Assembly (NCBI GenBank): GCA_002747455.1
Contig: PDPG01000025.1
Span: forward strand, 1-37,997
Length of the DNA stretch: 37,997 bases
Origin: Pseudomonadota bacterium
GTDB lineage: Bacteria > Pseudomonadota > Gammaproteobacteria > Thiotrichales > Thiotrichaceae
Reading direction: 5' to 3'
Below the pieces are notes generated by a model. The model was not told the origin of the DNA. It saw nothing but the letters and a program-made list of their open reading frames with translations, and did not search any database. Below are positions 17,727-28,245 of the stretch, piece after piece (position 1 is the stretch's first letter; each line of letters opens with the position of its first letter). The translations under genes and the position numbers were made by a program.

Positions 17727-18746
17727 ATGAACATATTAGTAACAGGTGGTGCTGGTTATATCGGTTCCCATACTTGTATTGAGTTGATTGAGGCAGGCTA
17801 TACCCCTGTCGTTTACGATAACCTGTCAAATAGCTCTACCGTTGCACTTGACCGGGTAGCAACCATTACCGGTCAGCAAATTGCCTTTGTTGAGGGTGAT
17901 ATTCGTGATCCAGAGAGCCTTGAACAGGTAATTAAGGCGAATAATATTGAAGCAGTCATTCATTTTGCAGGCTTGAAAGCAGTTGGTGAGTCTGTAGAAA
18001 AACCCTTGATGTATTACGATAATAATGTTGCCGGTTCGGTGACATTGTTGGAAGTGATGCAGGCGTGTGATGTAAAGAAAATCATCTTCAGCTCTTCCGC
18101 GACTGTGTATGGCGATCCTGCAACCGTTCCCATCCTTGAAGATTTTCCAATTAGTGCAACGAATCCCTATGGACAATCCAAGCTCATGGTGGAAGAAATT
18201 CTCCGTGACCTGTACGCCTCGGATAATAGCTGGAATATCTCATTGTTGCGTTACTTTAACCCCGTCGGCGCGCATGAGAGTGGCTTGATTGGGGAAGATC
18301 CGAGCGATATTCCAAATAATCTCATGCCTTATATTTCAGGCGTAGCCGTTGGACGTTATGAAAAATTGTCGGTCTTTGGTGATGATTACGCCACTCCAGA
18401 TGGTACGGGGGTACGGGATTACATCCATGTTGTGGATTTGGCGAAGGGGCATGTGAAAGCTCTGGAGGCTTTTGCAAATCCAGAAATTGATGGACTGTTC
18501 ACGGTAAATCTGGGAACGGGTAACGGTTATTCTGTATTGGAGATGATTGAGGCCTTTGCCAATGCTTCTGCCAGAGAAGTGGCTTATCAAATTGTGGCGC
18601 GTCGCTCTGGCGATGTAGCCTGCTGCTATGCAGACCCTTCACTGGCTGAGCGTTTACTGGGGTGGAAGGCTGAAAAAGGGATTCAGGAGATGTGTGAAGA
18701 TACCTGGCGTTGGCAGAGTAACAACCCTGACGGCTACCGCTCCTAG
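17727..18746 (+). CDS. galE: UDP-glucose 4-epimerase (GalE)
   Basis: GalE interconverts UDP-glucose and UDP-galactose, supplying sugar nucleotides for polysaccharides. The 339-residue protein is full length. The NAD-binding loop is VTGGAGYIGSH near the N-terminus. The catalytic set is Ser124 in FSSSATVYGD with Tyr148 and Lys152 (YGQSK). The LRYFNPVGAH and GTGVRDYIHVVDLA segments are typical of GalE. It lies between a strong terminator and an export lipoprotein gene 109 bases downstream, which suggests a role in exopolysaccharide synthesis. Confidence 0.95.
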   Translation: MNILVTGGAGYIGSHTCIELIEAGYTPVVYDNLSNSSTVALDRVATITGQQIAFVEGDIRDPESLEQVIKANNIEAVIHFAGLKAVGESVEKPLMYYDNNVAGSVTLLEVMQACDVKKIIFSSSATVYGDPATVPILEDFPISATNPYGQSKLMVEEILRDLYASDNSWNISLLRYFNPVGAHESGLIGEDPSDIPNNLMPYISGVAVGRYEKLSVFGDDYATPDGTGVRDYIHVVDLAKGHVKALEAFANPEIDGLFTVNLGTGNGYSVLEMIEAFANASAREVAYQIVARRSGDVACCYADPSLAERLLGWKAEKGIQEMCEDTWRWQSNNPDGYRS

Positions 18747-18855
18747 ACCCGGATAAAAATTGCAGTATGGAGGTCGTACTGAATGCTGCACATGATTTAA
18801 ACCTGACAAAATTATTAAACGAAAAAAAATAACAGAGCAGACAGGAAAATCGAAT

Positions 18856-19614
18856 ATGACTAAAGAAAATCTGGTGATTTTGCCACTTGTTGTGGCGCTT
18901 ACGGGCTGTAGTCTGATCAGTCATAAAAAAGGAAATAGTAAGGCTGATGCAGAGGATGTACGCTCCATTAATGCATTAAATCAGGATTTTACGATTGGTG
19001 TACCACAAAGCACTTCGTTGCGTGATAATAGCCCAGCGGCTGCTTATGCTGCCCTGTCGCGTGCTCAAAGTACGGTGATTAGTGAGCAGGATAAGCTGGA
19101 TGTGACGGTGTTTAAAGTGCCTGAACTGTCTGCGAAGGACTTAATTGTTGAAACCAATGGAGCAATTTCACTGCCATTACTGGGTGGTGTGGTGGTGCGT
19201 GGGTTGAGTATCCCGCAGGCAGAGCAAAAGATTGCCGGTCTTTTAAAGCAGCGCTATATGCAAGACCCGAAAGTGACCGTAACACGTAAGGCGCAGGCAT
19301 TTAAGCGCGTGACGGTTGAAGGGGCGGTTAAAACTCCAGGCGTTTTCCCAATTACGGGCCGCATGACCTTCTTGCAGGCAATTGCTTTGGCACAGGGGGT
19401 GACAGATTTAGCCAATGAGAGGGCCGTTGTGGTATTTCGAAATGGCCGGCAATATGGTGTCAACCTTGATTTGATTCGAAAAGGTAAGGCGCCTGACCCA
19501 ATCTTGCAAAATGATGACAGGATCGTCGTACTGAAGTCTGATAATAAGGTACTTGAGCGAAAGGTTATCGACTACTTACCCAGCTTACTATCGCCATTTT
19601 CATTATTGAAATAG
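18856..19614 (+). CDS. polysaccharide export lipoprotein, Wza/SLBB family (short)
   Basis: Members form or gate the outer-membrane channel for capsule or exopolysaccharide. The protein starts with a lipoprotein signal ending LTGC (Cys18). A polysaccharide-export domain follows at about residues 70-150 (SEQDKLDVTVFKVPELS, then LPLLGGVVVRGLS). An SLBB-like domain covers about 150-230 (VTVEGAVKTPGVFPITG). At 252 residues it is shorter than Wza (~380) and resembles the two-domain export proteins of Wzy- or synthase-type loci. AGGAAAA precedes the ATG. No Wzc or Wzx/Wzy gene is nearby. Confidence 0.9.
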   Translation: MTKENLVILPLVVALTGCSLISHKKGNSKADAEDVRSINALNQDFTIGVPQSTSLRDNSPAAAYAALSRAQSTVISEQDKLDVTVFKVPELSAKDLIVETNGAISLPLLGGVVVRGLSIPQAEQKIAGLLKQRYMQDPKVTVTRKAQAFKRVTVEGAVKTPGVFPITGRMTFLQAIALAQGVTDLANERAVVVFRNGRQYGVNLDLIRKGKAPDPILQNDDRIVVLKSDNKVLERKVIDYLPSLLSPFSLLK

Positions 19615-19624
19615 CAACAGTGAC

Positions 19625-19658
19625 AACGCGCCCACCCGTAGTTATAGGTGGGCGCGTT
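19625..19658. terminator. strong hairpin between convergent genes
   Basis: AACGCGCCCACC (19625-19636) and GGTGGGCGCGTT (19647-19658) are perfect 12-base complements around a 10-base loop. There is no long T-run, but the position between two gene ends fits a bidirectional terminator. Confidence 0.75.
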
Positions 19659-19670
19659 CCCGATTCCCGT

Positions 19671-20321
19671 TTATGGGACGTTAATATGAATTTCGTGCCG
19701 TCTCAGCATGGGGATTGTCCAAGGTGTATCGTAAATGACAGAGCGTGCCGAAGAGGTTGGTGTGATGTTGTTTTGCGCTAACCACTGCAGCAATAATTCA
19801 GTCTTTTTCTGAATCATCCGCTCGCTGCGATAGCCCATATAACTGATGACTGCCACCTTAAGTCTTGGTAACACTTTAAAAGTGATGCTGCCATCCACAG
19901 GTTTTGGCAATGTCTGTAATGTGTAAGCTTCTGGCATCGCAACCGAGGTCAGCCATACGCCGTCTAAGTACTCTTCATAGTAGGGCGTTGTGAGTTCAAT
20001 CTTTGGCTTTTTGGCACCTTCACCCAGTATGATCGGGGGATTGACTGATACGGTTTGATTGGCAAGATTATATCCTGATACATAATCAGTCAGTCGTTGA
20101 TATCCCGTTCTTGTTGCGGCTAGATAAGGTCCCTCAACTGCGGTTTGTGCGATAATTAGCGGCTCATATAGGCGAATTTCAAAGTTTTCATCCACCGCTA
20201 ATGTCGAATAAAGTGCCTCTTCGCCTGTCCGTTGCCCCCAAATACTGCAACCTGACAATAGTACGGCGGTAAAAATAGTCAATAATAGTGTTCTTATCAT
20301 GGTCATCTTCGTGTTATGCAT
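19671..20321 (-). CDS. SOUL heme-binding family lipoprotein
   Basis: SOUL/HBP-family proteins bind heme or tetrapyrroles; bacterial roles are largely unknown. The 216-residue product has a lipoprotein signal with lipobox LLSGC (Cys25 from this start; in-frame ATGs 5 and 7 codons later are alternatives). The fold is suggested by FEIRLYEPLIIAQTAV, then GYQRLTDYV, IELTTP, and the pattern LPRLKVAVISYMGYRSE. It ends with the family-type YDTPWTIPMLRRHEIHI. The start overlaps the end of the DUF1456 gene by 8 bases, so the two are probably co-transcribed. Confidence 0.85.
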   Translation of the reverse strand: MHNTKMTMIRTLLLTIFTAVLLSGCSIWGQRTGEEALYSTLAVDENFEIRLYEPLIIAQTAVEGPYLAATRTGYQRLTDYVSGYNLANQTVSVNPPIILGEGAKKPKIELTTPYYEEYLDGVWLTSVAMPEAYTLQTLPKPVDGSITFKVLPRLKVAVISYMGYRSERMIQKKTELLLQWLAQNNITPTSSARSVIYDTPWTIPMLRRHEIHINVP

Positions 20322-20775
20322 CTTGTTGCTGCCGTTGATGGTAAATAGCTAATCCTTTTAGAAACTGCCTTAGCGTATGATCATTACACTCTCTGAAATG
20401 CTTGTGACCATCGGCACGAAACAGCGCACTAAGCTTGTGTCGTGAGAACTTAATGCCACCTAAATCGAAGATATTTAACATTTCATCTTCGTAAAGCTCA
20501 AGCGCGATACGGAGTTTCTTGAGGATTTTATTGTTGTCCATAGTCTCTTTTTGACTCACCTCAGCGGCCTTACCGCCTCGATGAAAGACAATTAACCCGT
20601 TTAGAAAATGAGCAAATGTCTTATCTGAAAACTCAGTATCAGATTCTTTCTTAGAAAAGCGCTCGACCTGTTTGCTTGAGCACTCATACTGACCTGCCTC
20701 AAATATCTCCAAGGTTGTTTCATTATCTAACTCCAGTGCGAATCGGATTCTCCGAAATGCTTCGTTGTTTTGCAT
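20314..20775 (-). CDS. DUF1456 (YehS-like) protein
   Basis: This is a small cytoplasmic protein built of two copies of the DUF1456 unit. Residues ~4-70 (NEAFRRIRFALELDNETTLEIF) and ~81-150 (NKILKKLRIALELYEDEMLNIF) clearly repeat each other. The second copy ends with LRQFLKGLAIYHQ, matching LNGLIVFHRG in the first. The family is widespread in gammaproteobacteria and has no established function. At 153 residues it is full length (~155). It is the upstream gene of a pair with the SOUL lipoprotein. Confidence 0.87.
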   Translation of the reverse strand: MQNNEAFRRIRFALELDNETTLEIFEAGQYECSSKQVERFSKKESDTEFSDKTFAHFLNGLIVFHRGGKAAEVSQKETMDNNKILKKLRIALELYEDEMLNIFDLGGIKFSRHKLSALFRADGHKHFRECNDHTLRQFLKGLAIYHQRQQQDA

Positions 20776-20884
20776 AGTGCATCCTGATACTCATTCAGCC
20801 CCGGATACTACCACATAACTTCTCAATCAAAGTCTGCGAATAAAAGATTTACAGATATTTACTCAGGTGACATGGATTAGTATT

Positions 20885-20912
20885 TTCACATCTTCAGTGG
20901 ATGCTTTACACT
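20885..20912 (+). promoter_or_regulatory. candidate promoter for crcB-serS
   Basis: TTCACA (20885-20890) and TACACT (20907-20912) are 16 bases apart, about 40 bases before the proposed crcB start. This is a moderate match. No fluoride-riboswitch core could be recognised in this leader. Confidence 0.3.
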
Positions 20913-20952
20913 AGGCGCCTGATCAGTCAATTGCTTGATACGGGATGGTCTT

Positions 20953-21333
20953 GTGGGGCAGCTTTTTGCAATAATGGCAGGTGGTGCAGTCGGTGCATTG
21001 GCTCGCTATGGGTGTTCTCATTTTGTGTACGCATTGGCGGGGCGGGGCTTCCCTTACGGTACATTGGCGGTAAATGTGGTCGGGTCGTTTTTAATGGGTT
21101 TTTTAAGTATTTACCTGTTGGCCAGAGCGAATGTTGATCCTGCATTACGCCTTGCCATTTTGGTTGGTTTTTTAGGCTCCTTCACGACTTTCTCGACATT
21201 TTCAATGGACACATTGTCATTGCTTGAAGTCGGCAGGACTGGAAAAGCACTGAGCAATGTTGCTATTAGTGTTTCGGCCAGTATGGCCGCTGTGTGGCTT
21301 GGGGCGTTACTGGCTCGCGCAATCAAATTTTGA
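20953..21333 (+). CDS. crcB: fluoride ion channel CrcB/Fluc
   Basis: CrcB (Fluc) is a dual-topology dimeric channel that expels fluoride across the inner membrane. The product is 126 residues with four hydrophobic helices. The family motifs are AGGAVGALARY, PYGTLAVNVVGSFLMGF (channel Asn) and GFLGSFTTFSTFSMD (Phe box). I chose GTG 20953 because GGGA lies 7 bases before it and the resulting MGQLFAIM matches the short N-terminus of the family; TTG 20935 would add six residues. serS begins 24 bases after the stop, so the two probably share a transcript. Confidence 0.92.
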   Translation: MGQLFAIMAGGAVGALARYGCSHFVYALAGRGFPYGTLAVNVVGSFLMGFLSIYLLARANVDPALRLAILVGFLGSFTTFSTFSMDTLSLLEVGRTGKALSNVAISVSASMAAVWLGALLARAIKF

Positions 21334-21351
21334 AATTACGGTTTAGAATAA

Positions 21352-22632
<1,281 letters not shown>

Positions 22633-22637
22633 GGCAA

Positions 22638-22675
22638 AGCCGCCGTATGGCTTGATTGCGGGCCATACGGTGGCT
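22638..22675. terminator. hairpin between serS and the convergent SGNH gene
   Basis: AGCCGCCGTATGGC (22638-22651) and GCCATACGGTGGCT (22662-22675) pair over 14 positions with one wobble around a 10-base loop. No T-run is present. Placement between two gene ends fits a bidirectional terminator. Confidence 0.7.
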
Positions 22676-22684
22676 GGTGATTAC

Positions 22685-23806
22685 TTACTCACCACTGGTG
22701 CCATGCTGTGCTTCATCAAATAAATCAGATACCTGAGTAGCGTATCGCATAAATAGGGTTTGAAACTCTATGCCATCTGTAGTGGCACCATTGTTCAGAG
22801 GAGCAGGGTCAAAAACAATGGCGGTAGCACCGATGGCCTGCACTTTGGATATTAAATCCTGAAGCCTTGCTTTGTACTGCTCCTGAGTAACATCGTCATA
22901 GTAGTCGTTGATACTGCTGTTGATCCAGACATACTGTGGGGCCTCGGGAGCTACGTCTGTATCAAAGCGAGCCAGCAGGTTACATAAGGTATTGCCACCG
23001 ATGCCTTTATTAACAATGTTGGCATGTGGATAACGCAATGCTAAACGCTCCTGGAAGTGGAAGCCGGGCATATCAAACCAACTGTCACCCAAAAGCACAT
23101 GCTTTGTATTGCTACTTGGGTCGCTGTTAATCAAGTCCGCTGTTGTGCGGTAGGCGAAGTCTGCAATGGCCTTAAAGCCTGAGGCATTCGGGTGGGTTGG
23201 GTTATCGTAAAAATTCCACAACTTCTGGCCTACTGATATGCCCGAGACGACAGGACTTCTTTCATCAAGTGTCACCGTATTGCCATCAATATGCTTGATT
23301 CTCGCAGCATAATAATCAAGGTTATCCGCATGGTAAGTGATTAATTGCCCCTCTACCAAGGAAACTGTTGAATCAAGCTGGAGTGTCAAATCACCTGCGG
23401 CTGCGGGGTGAGTAAGTGTTAGCGGGAGCAGGCCGCCAGTCTCACCATAAATGTGCGCTTGTCCGAACATCAAACCGTAGGAGGTTTGCACACGAACAAA
23501 TGCCTGAATTGGGTTAGGCTCTGCCTCACATTCAACAATGTTTGGTGTGGTAGAATCATCAGTTCCTGAGGTATCAGTCTCCTCCTCGTCATCCTTATCA
23601 TCGTCTCCAGACCCACCTTCTGAGTCATCGTCACCGTTTTCACCGTCGTCATCTGAGCCTTCTTCGTCACCATCGTCCTCTGAAGAGGTATTTTTACCTG
23701 GCTCGTAAGTACTTTGTTGTTGAGATTTATCATCGTCATCATCATTACATGCTGTCAGGCCGACCAGCCCAAATAACAGCAAGGTCATCATTATCAGCTT
23801 TTTCAT
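22685..23806 (-). CDS. SGNH/GDSL hydrolase-like lipoprotein with acidic linker
   Basis: The start at 23806 follows an AAGGA site and opens a lipoprotein signal with lipobox LTAC (Cys20). Residues ~21-85 are an Asp/Glu/Ser/Gly-rich low-complexity linker that probably holds the domain off the membrane. A middle segment (~100-200) looks beta-rich. The SGNH part has GDSWFD (Ser242), GIGGNT (Gly270/271) and INSSINDYYDD (Asn300). The usual DxxH block near the C-terminus is unclear; the only candidate is DEAQH at residues 364-368, five residues from the end. Esterase activity is therefore uncertain. The substrate is unknown. Confidence 0.72.
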   Translation of the reverse strand: MKKLIMMTLLLFGLVGLTACNDDDDDKSQQQSTYEPGKNTSSEDDGDEEGSDDDGENGDDDSEGGSGDDDKDDEEETDTSGTDDSTTPNIVECEAEPNPIQAFVRVQTSYGLMFGQAHIYGETGGLLPLTLTHPAAAGDLTLQLDSTVSLVEGQLITYHADNLDYYAARIKHIDGNTVTLDERSPVVSGISVGQKLWNFYDNPTHPNASGFKAIADFAYRTTADLINSDPSSNTKHVLLGDSWFDMPGFHFQERLALRYPHANIVNKGIGGNTLCNLLARFDTDVAPEAPQYVWINSSINDYYDDVTQEQYKARLQDLISKVQAIGATAIVFDPAPLNNGATTDGIEFQTLFMRYATQVSDLFDEAQHGTSGE

Positions 23807-23999
23807 TTCTAAATCCTTTTCGTGTGTTATACCCAGCCACGTCTGGACTCCAATGTACGTGTCTACAACCATCGCTGCTCGACTGGCCGGGAGTAAGGGT
23901 GCAAAAATCTCGACGAGGGGTGGTACGCTCTTTACTGGCTGCTGATAAATACGATAATAAAATTTTAAAAAACTGATGATTCCGTATTATGAGATCAGA

Positions 24000-24009
24000 T
24001 ACCATATGG
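24000..24009. promoter_or_regulatory. palindrome ACCATATGGT upstream of glcB
   Basis: A perfect 10-base palindrome lies 35 bases before the malate synthase start. IclR-family regulators bind short palindromes of this kind and an IclR gene follows glcB, so it is a possible operator. Chance or another role cannot be excluded. Confidence 0.3.
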
Positions 24010-24043
24010 TGAAATAGAAATTAGTTTAGGAATGGGATAGCTT

Positions 24044-26224
24044 ATGACAGACAGAATTCAACAAGGCGGCTTACAAATAGCGGCATCACTACATGCGTTA
24101 GTAGATCAGCAAATACTTCCAGGTACGGGTATTGATAGCGATACGTTTTGGCAGCGCTTTGAAGCTATCGTTGATGACCTGGCGCCACAAAACCGGGCCT
24201 TTCTGGAAAAGCGTGATGAGATTCAGGCAAAAATGGATGTGTGGTATCAGGAAAACCCCGGCCCGATTCAAGACATGCCAGCCTACAAAGCATTTTTACA
24301 TGACATTGGCTATTTAGTCGAAGAAGGTGAAGACTTCAAAATCAGTACGGCCAATGTTGATGCTGAAATTGCCACTGTTGCGGGGCCTCAGTTAGTTGTG
24401 CCGGTCAGCAACGCTCGCTTTGCTCTGAATGCTGCGAACGCGCGTTGGGGAAGTCTGTTTGATGCCTTGTACGGAACCGATGCTATTGGTGACGAGGGTG
24501 GCGCAGAAAAAACCGCCGCCTTTAATCCTGTGCGTGGTGCCAAAGTGGTTGCTAAAGCGCAGGCTTTTCTGGATCAGGCAATTCCGTTGGCTTCTGGCTC
24601 ACATGCCGATGTTGCCAGCTATTCGCTCACAGGTGATATACCTAAAGGCTTGAACATTACGCTGCAAAATGGCGAAACGACTGCACTGAAAACACCGGCA
24701 CAGTTCATTGCTTATCAGGTGGATGGCGATACGACAAAGTTACTTTTTGTCAACAATGGCCTGCACATTGAAATCTCTTTAAATGCAGATTCTGTCGTGG
24801 GGCAGTTACATCCTGCGGGCATGACCGATGTTGTTTTAGAGTCTGCAATGAGCACCATTATGGACTGTGAGGACTCAGTAGCTGCGGTGGATGCAGAGGA
24901 TAAGACACTGGTTTACAGCAATTGGCTTGGTCTTATGAAGGGTGACTTGGTAGAAAGCTTTGAAAAAGGCGGCAAACCAATGACTCGCTCCATGAATCCT
25001 GATCGTGTGTACACGGCATTGGATGGCAGCGAGCTGACCTTGCATGGCCGCAGTCTGTTATTGGTGCGTAACGTGGGCCACTTGATGACAAACGAGGCAG
25101 TGCTGGATAAAAATGGCGATGAAGTTCCAGAGGGCCTGTTGGATGCAATGGTCACCGCCGCGTGTTTCTTGCACGATGGCAAAGGTGATAATGGTATCTC
25201 CAATAGCCGTCAGGGCAGCATGTACGTTGTGAAGCCAAAGATGCACGGGCCTGATGAAGTTGCCTTTGCCAACACTATCTTTACTCGTGTTGAAGAAGCA
25301 CTGGGTATGGCGCCAAACACCATGAAAATTGGGGTCATGGACGAAGAACGCCGCACCACAGTTAATTTGAAAGAATGTATCCGTCAGGTCAAAGAGCGCA
25401 TCGTATTTATCAATACTGGCTTCCTTGACCGTACGGGTGATGAAATCCATACCAGTATGGAAGCTGGCCCGTTCTTGCCCAAAGATGCCATCAAAGAGCA
25501 GCCTTGGATTAGTGCCTACGAAGACTGGAATGTTGATATTGGTCTGGCGTGTGGCTTTAGTGGCCATGCACAGATTGGTAAAGGTATGTGGGCGATGCCG
25601 GATGAAATGGCGGCAATGCTCAAGGCGAAGATCGGCCATCCGACAGCGGGCGCAAACTGCGCGTGGGTTCCATCACCAACGGCTGCGACATTACACGCCA
25701 CGCATTATCATCAGGTGGATGTATTTGCGCGGCAGGCAACGCTGGCGAATCGTGAACGTGCCAACATTGACGACATTCTGACTGTTCCTCAACTGGGCGA
25801 TGTTTCATTGACGGCTGAACAAATTCAGGCCGAGCTGGACAATAATGCGCAGGGCTTGTTGGGCTATGTGGTGCGCTGGATTAACCAAGGTGTTGGCTGC
25901 TCGAAAGTGCCGGATATTAACAACGTGGGCTTGATGGAAGACCGCGCGACTTTGCGTATTTCAAGTCAGCACATTGCGAACTGGCTGCGTCACGGTATCC
26001 TGAATAAAGCGCAGATCATGGAAACTTTGGAGCGTATGGCTGTGGTGGTCGATGGGCAAAATGCCGGTGATGCCGAGTATATTCCGCTGACACCAGATAC
26101 CGCGAACAGTATTGCATTTAAAGCAGCTTGTGATCTGATCTTCGATGGTACGGTACAGCCGAATGGTTACACCGAACCACGATTGCATGCACGTCGTTTG
26201 GAGTTCAAACAATCGCAAGCGTAA
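24044..26224 (+). CDS. glcB: malate synthase G
   Basis: Malate synthase G condenses glyoxylate with acetyl-CoA to give malate, allowing growth on two-carbon compounds and glycolate. The 726-residue length matches GlcB (~723), not the shorter AceB. Motifs include [34 protein letters not shown] (catalytic Arg and glyoxylate site) and [20 protein letters not shown]. The C-terminal LHARRLEFK is typical. The IclR-type regulator reading frame begins at or before its 3' end, so the two genes are tightly linked and possibly coupled. Confidence 0.97.
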   Translation: MTDRIQQGGLQIAASLHALVDQQILPGTGIDSDTFWQRFEAIVDDLAPQNRAFLEKRDEIQAKMDVWYQENPGPIQDMPAYKAFLHDIGYLVEEGEDFKISTANVDAEIATVAGPQLVVPVSNARFALNAANARWGSLFDALYGTDAIGDEGGAEKTAAFNPVRGAKVVAKAQAFLDQAIPLASGSHADVASYSLTGDIPKGLNITLQNGETTALKTPAQFIAYQVDGDTTKLLFVNNGLHIEISLNADSVVGQLHPAGMTDVVLESAMSTIMDCEDSVAAVDAEDKTLVYSNWLGLMKGDLVESFEKGGKPMTRSMNPDRVYTALDGSELTLHGRSLLLVRNVGHLMTNEAVLDKNGDEVPEGLLDAMVTAACFLHDGKGDNGISNSRQGSMYVVKPKMHGPDEVAFANTIFTRVEEALGMAPNTMKIGVMDEERRTTVNLKECIRQVKERIVFINTGFLDRTGDEIHTSMEAGPFLPKDAIKEQPWISAYEDWNVDIGLACGFSGHAQIGKGMWAMPDEMAAMLKAKIGHPTAGANCAWVPSPTAATLHATHYHQVDVFARQATLANRERANIDDILTVPQLGDVSLTAEQIQAELDNNAQGLLGYVVRWINQGVGCSKVPDINNVGLMEDRATLRISSQHIANWLRHGILNKAQIMETLERMAVVVDGQNAGDAEYIPLTPDTANSIAFKAACDLIFDGTVQPNGYTEPRLHARRLEFKQSQA

Positions 26225-27027
26225 ACACAACAGGCAAAACCAAATCAGGAGGCTCGGTTCAATCGCTGGATCGGGCCTTCCTGCTGTTAAACCAGTTGGC
26301 AGAATCCGACGCAGATGCGGGTATGACACTTGCGGAGCTAGCCACGGCATCATCACTGGCAAACTCAACCGCACACCGTTTATTGGTGAGCATGAAGCGC
26401 CTTGGTTATGTGGAATACGACGAAAATAGTGGACTTTGGAGCGTCGGCATTAAAGCCTTTGTTGTGGGTAACGCCTATTTACGCAAGCGTGATTTTGTCG
26501 CACAAGCGCGGCCCTTTATGCGTGAACTGGTCGCCGAAGTGGGTGAAACGTCCAATATAGCCATTCTCAAGGGGGATCGCCATGTGTTTGTCGGGCAAGT
26601 CGAATGCAAGGAAGTGATGCGTATGGTGGTGCAAATTGGTAGCGAAGGCCACGTTCATGCCGCTGGCGTGGGAAAAGCATTATTATCCGCCATGCCAGAG
26701 TCGATGAGCCTGGCGATTGCCAAAAGAACAGGCTTGCCAAAGCTCTCAGAAAACACCATCACAAGCCAACACGCTTTTCAGGCGGAGCTTAGAAAAGTGC
26801 GCGAATGTGGCTATGCGATAGATGACGAGGAGCAAACCCCCGGACTGCGCTGTATTGCCAGCAATATTTATGACGAATATGGGGAAGCGATTGCTGCGGT
26901 GTCGATATCTGGCCCATCGGTACGGATTCCTGATGAGCGAATTGAAGTCATTGCACGGCAGGTAATGACAAAGGCTAAGCTCATTACCGAAGCTATCGGC
27001 GGTATTCATCCCCGCAGCGGTAGATAG
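26212..27027 (+). CDS. IclR-family transcriptional regulator with non-standard start
   Basis: IclR regulators have an N-terminal winged HTH and a C-terminal effector domain. Here the HTH runs from [16 protein letters not shown] through [19 protein letters not shown] to GYVEYDE. The effector domain carries [13 protein letters not shown] and [20 protein letters not shown]. The first HTH helix lies upstream of the first ordinary start (TTG 26296), but that frame contains no ATG, GTG or TTG between its upstream stop (26128) and 26296. The best-placed initiator is AUC at 26212, 8 bases after GGAG, overlapping the glcB end and giving 271 residues. It probably controls glcB. Start coordinate is an inference. 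Confidence 0.85.
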   Translation: MASVNTTGKTKSGGSVQSLDRAFLLLNQLAESDADAGMTLAELATASSLANSTAHRLLVSMKRLGYVEYDENSGLWSVGIKAFVVGNAYLRKRDFVAQARPFMRELVAEVGETSNIAILKGDRHVFVGQVECKEVMRMVVQIGSEGHVHAAGVGKALLSAMPESMSLAIAKRTGLPKLSENTITSQHAFQAELRKVRECGYAIDDEEQTPGLRCIASNIYDEYGEAIAAVSISGPSVRIPDERIEVIARQVMTKAKLITEAIGGIHPRSGR

Positions 27028-27057
27028 TGTTTCGCTGCGAGGATATGGCCTTTGCAA

Positions 27058-27339
27058 TTAGTCCTGACGGTCAGTCACTTCCAATAAATGATAGCCAAAC
27101 TGGGTTTTAACCGGGCCTTGAACCGTGCCAATCTCTGCACTGAAGACCACTTTATCAAATTCCGGTACCATCTGACCGGGGCCAAACGTTCCCAAGTCAC
27201 CACCATTACGGCTGGAAGGGCAGCTTGAATTAGCTTTCGCCACCTCAGCAAAGTCTGCACCGTTTTCGATGTCCTGCTTTAGTTTCAGGCACTGTTCCTC
27301 TGTTGAAACCAAAATGTGTCTGGCATTTGCACTGGCCAT
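27058..27339 (-). CDS. small parvulin-type peptidyl-prolyl isomerase (PpiC-like)
   Basis: Parvulins speed cis-trans isomerisation of prolyl bonds. This 93-residue protein is a single stand-alone domain, the size of E. coli PpiC, with no signal peptide, so it is expected in the cytoplasm. Family patterns are ARHILVSTEEQC at the start, GADFAEVAKANSSCPSS, GGDLGTFGPGQMVPEFD and the C-terminal VKTQFGYHLLEV. A ribosome site (AAGGATC) precedes the ATG. The stop lies 30 bases from the end of the convergent IclR gene. Confidence 0.94.
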   Translation of the reverse strand: MASANARHILVSTEEQCLKLKQDIENGADFAEVAKANSSCPSSRNGGDLGTFGPGQMVPEFDKVVFSAEIGTVQGPVKTQFGYHLLEVTDRQD

Positions 27340-27415
27340 AGTTGATCCTTACAAGTGTTTACAAAGGGGGCAAACTAACTGCTTTTTCTGGATCATGCAA
27401 GTGTGTGATAACAAC

Positions 27416-28129
27416 CTAACGAGTCACGCCGCCCCTGTTTATTAAGTAATTCTGCACAGCCCAATGGTTGCCAATAATGGCCTGATTCAGAGGGGTACGA
27501 TTGGCCATATCGCGAGCATTCACTTGTGCGCCACGTTGCAGCAGTAGCTTAACAATAGCAAGGTGGCCGTTTCGTGCGGCAGAGTGCAGTGGCGTCCAGT
27601 TGCTGACCTCACGGATGTTTGCATTGACTCCGGCATTCAGGCACTCATTCACATAGTTATAATCACCAGCAGCGGCTTTTTTATGTATTGTGTAGTTATC
27701 TAAACAGGCCTGTCGGATCTGTGCATTGCTGGGTGGATGGTTTGTCATGCAATTTTTTAAGCCATTCTCACGTTGTATCAACTCGCTTCTTGATGTCTGT
27801 GGAGAAACCCCCATGCACCAGCCCTTGTGCCCCCATTGATTGATACTCCAGCGGCCTTTTAGCGCTTGTGTTGGTGTTGGAATTGAGTTGATACATTGTT
27901 GGGATAAGCGTCGATGTGCCTGTCTTACGGCCATTTGAGCATAATTATTGCAGTAAAGAGTGAATTTTGGATCGTTAAAGCTGACACCCATAATACTGAG
28001 GTCATTTGCCCAGTTTAAGGTGCGAAAATACCCCGGCGTTTCAACATAGTGACGACCCATAACGGATAAAGGCAACAATGCACCACCGAGTATGATGAGT
28101 GCTGCTACTCCTGGTCTGTGCTTTTTCAT
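27416..28129 (-). CDS. exported ankyrin-repeat protein
   Basis: I start at ATG 28129, preceded by AGGAAG, which gives 237 residues. The first ~25 residues form a signal peptide (hydrophobic VAALIILGGALLPLSV, possible cleavage after VMG). Residues ~25-165 are of unrecognised type, with several cysteines (Cys59-class positions in YCNNYAQM, RQACLDNY, NECLNAGV) that could form disulfides. The C-terminal ~70 residues hold two to three ankyrin repeats, the clearest being WTPLHSAARNGHLAIVKLLL. Ankyrin repeats mediate protein contacts, so a periplasmic binding role is inferred. No partner is known. Confidence 0.78.
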   Translation of the reverse strand: MKKHRPGVAALIILGGALLPLSVMGRHYVETPGYFRTLNWANDLSIMGVSFNDPKFTLYCNNYAQMAVRQAHRRLSQQCINSIPTPTQALKGRWSINQWGHKGWCMGVSPQTSRSELIQRENGLKNCMTNHPPSNAQIRQACLDNYTIHKKAAAGDYNYVNECLNAGVNANIREVSNWTPLHSAARNGHLAIVKLLLQRGAQVNARDMANRTPLNQAIIGNHWAVQNYLINRGGVTR

Positions 28130-28245
28130 TGAAACTTCCTCTGTTAAAGCGATGAGCCTTGTCGCTGCCTCTTTTGTATAAAGCAAGCCCACCCGGAGCA
28201 GTTCTGGTGGATAAAATTAATTATGGGGTGCTTTGGTGGAAACTA

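Noticed and set aside
20860..20952. Possible fluoride riboswitch before crcB
   Set aside because: The leader contains GATGG, but I could not assemble the conserved pseudoknot core, so it was not called.
26145..26429. 94-codon plus-strand open frame spanning the glcB end and the IclR start
   Set aside because: Its frame differs from both glcB and the IclR-like protein, and its product has no recognisable pattern.
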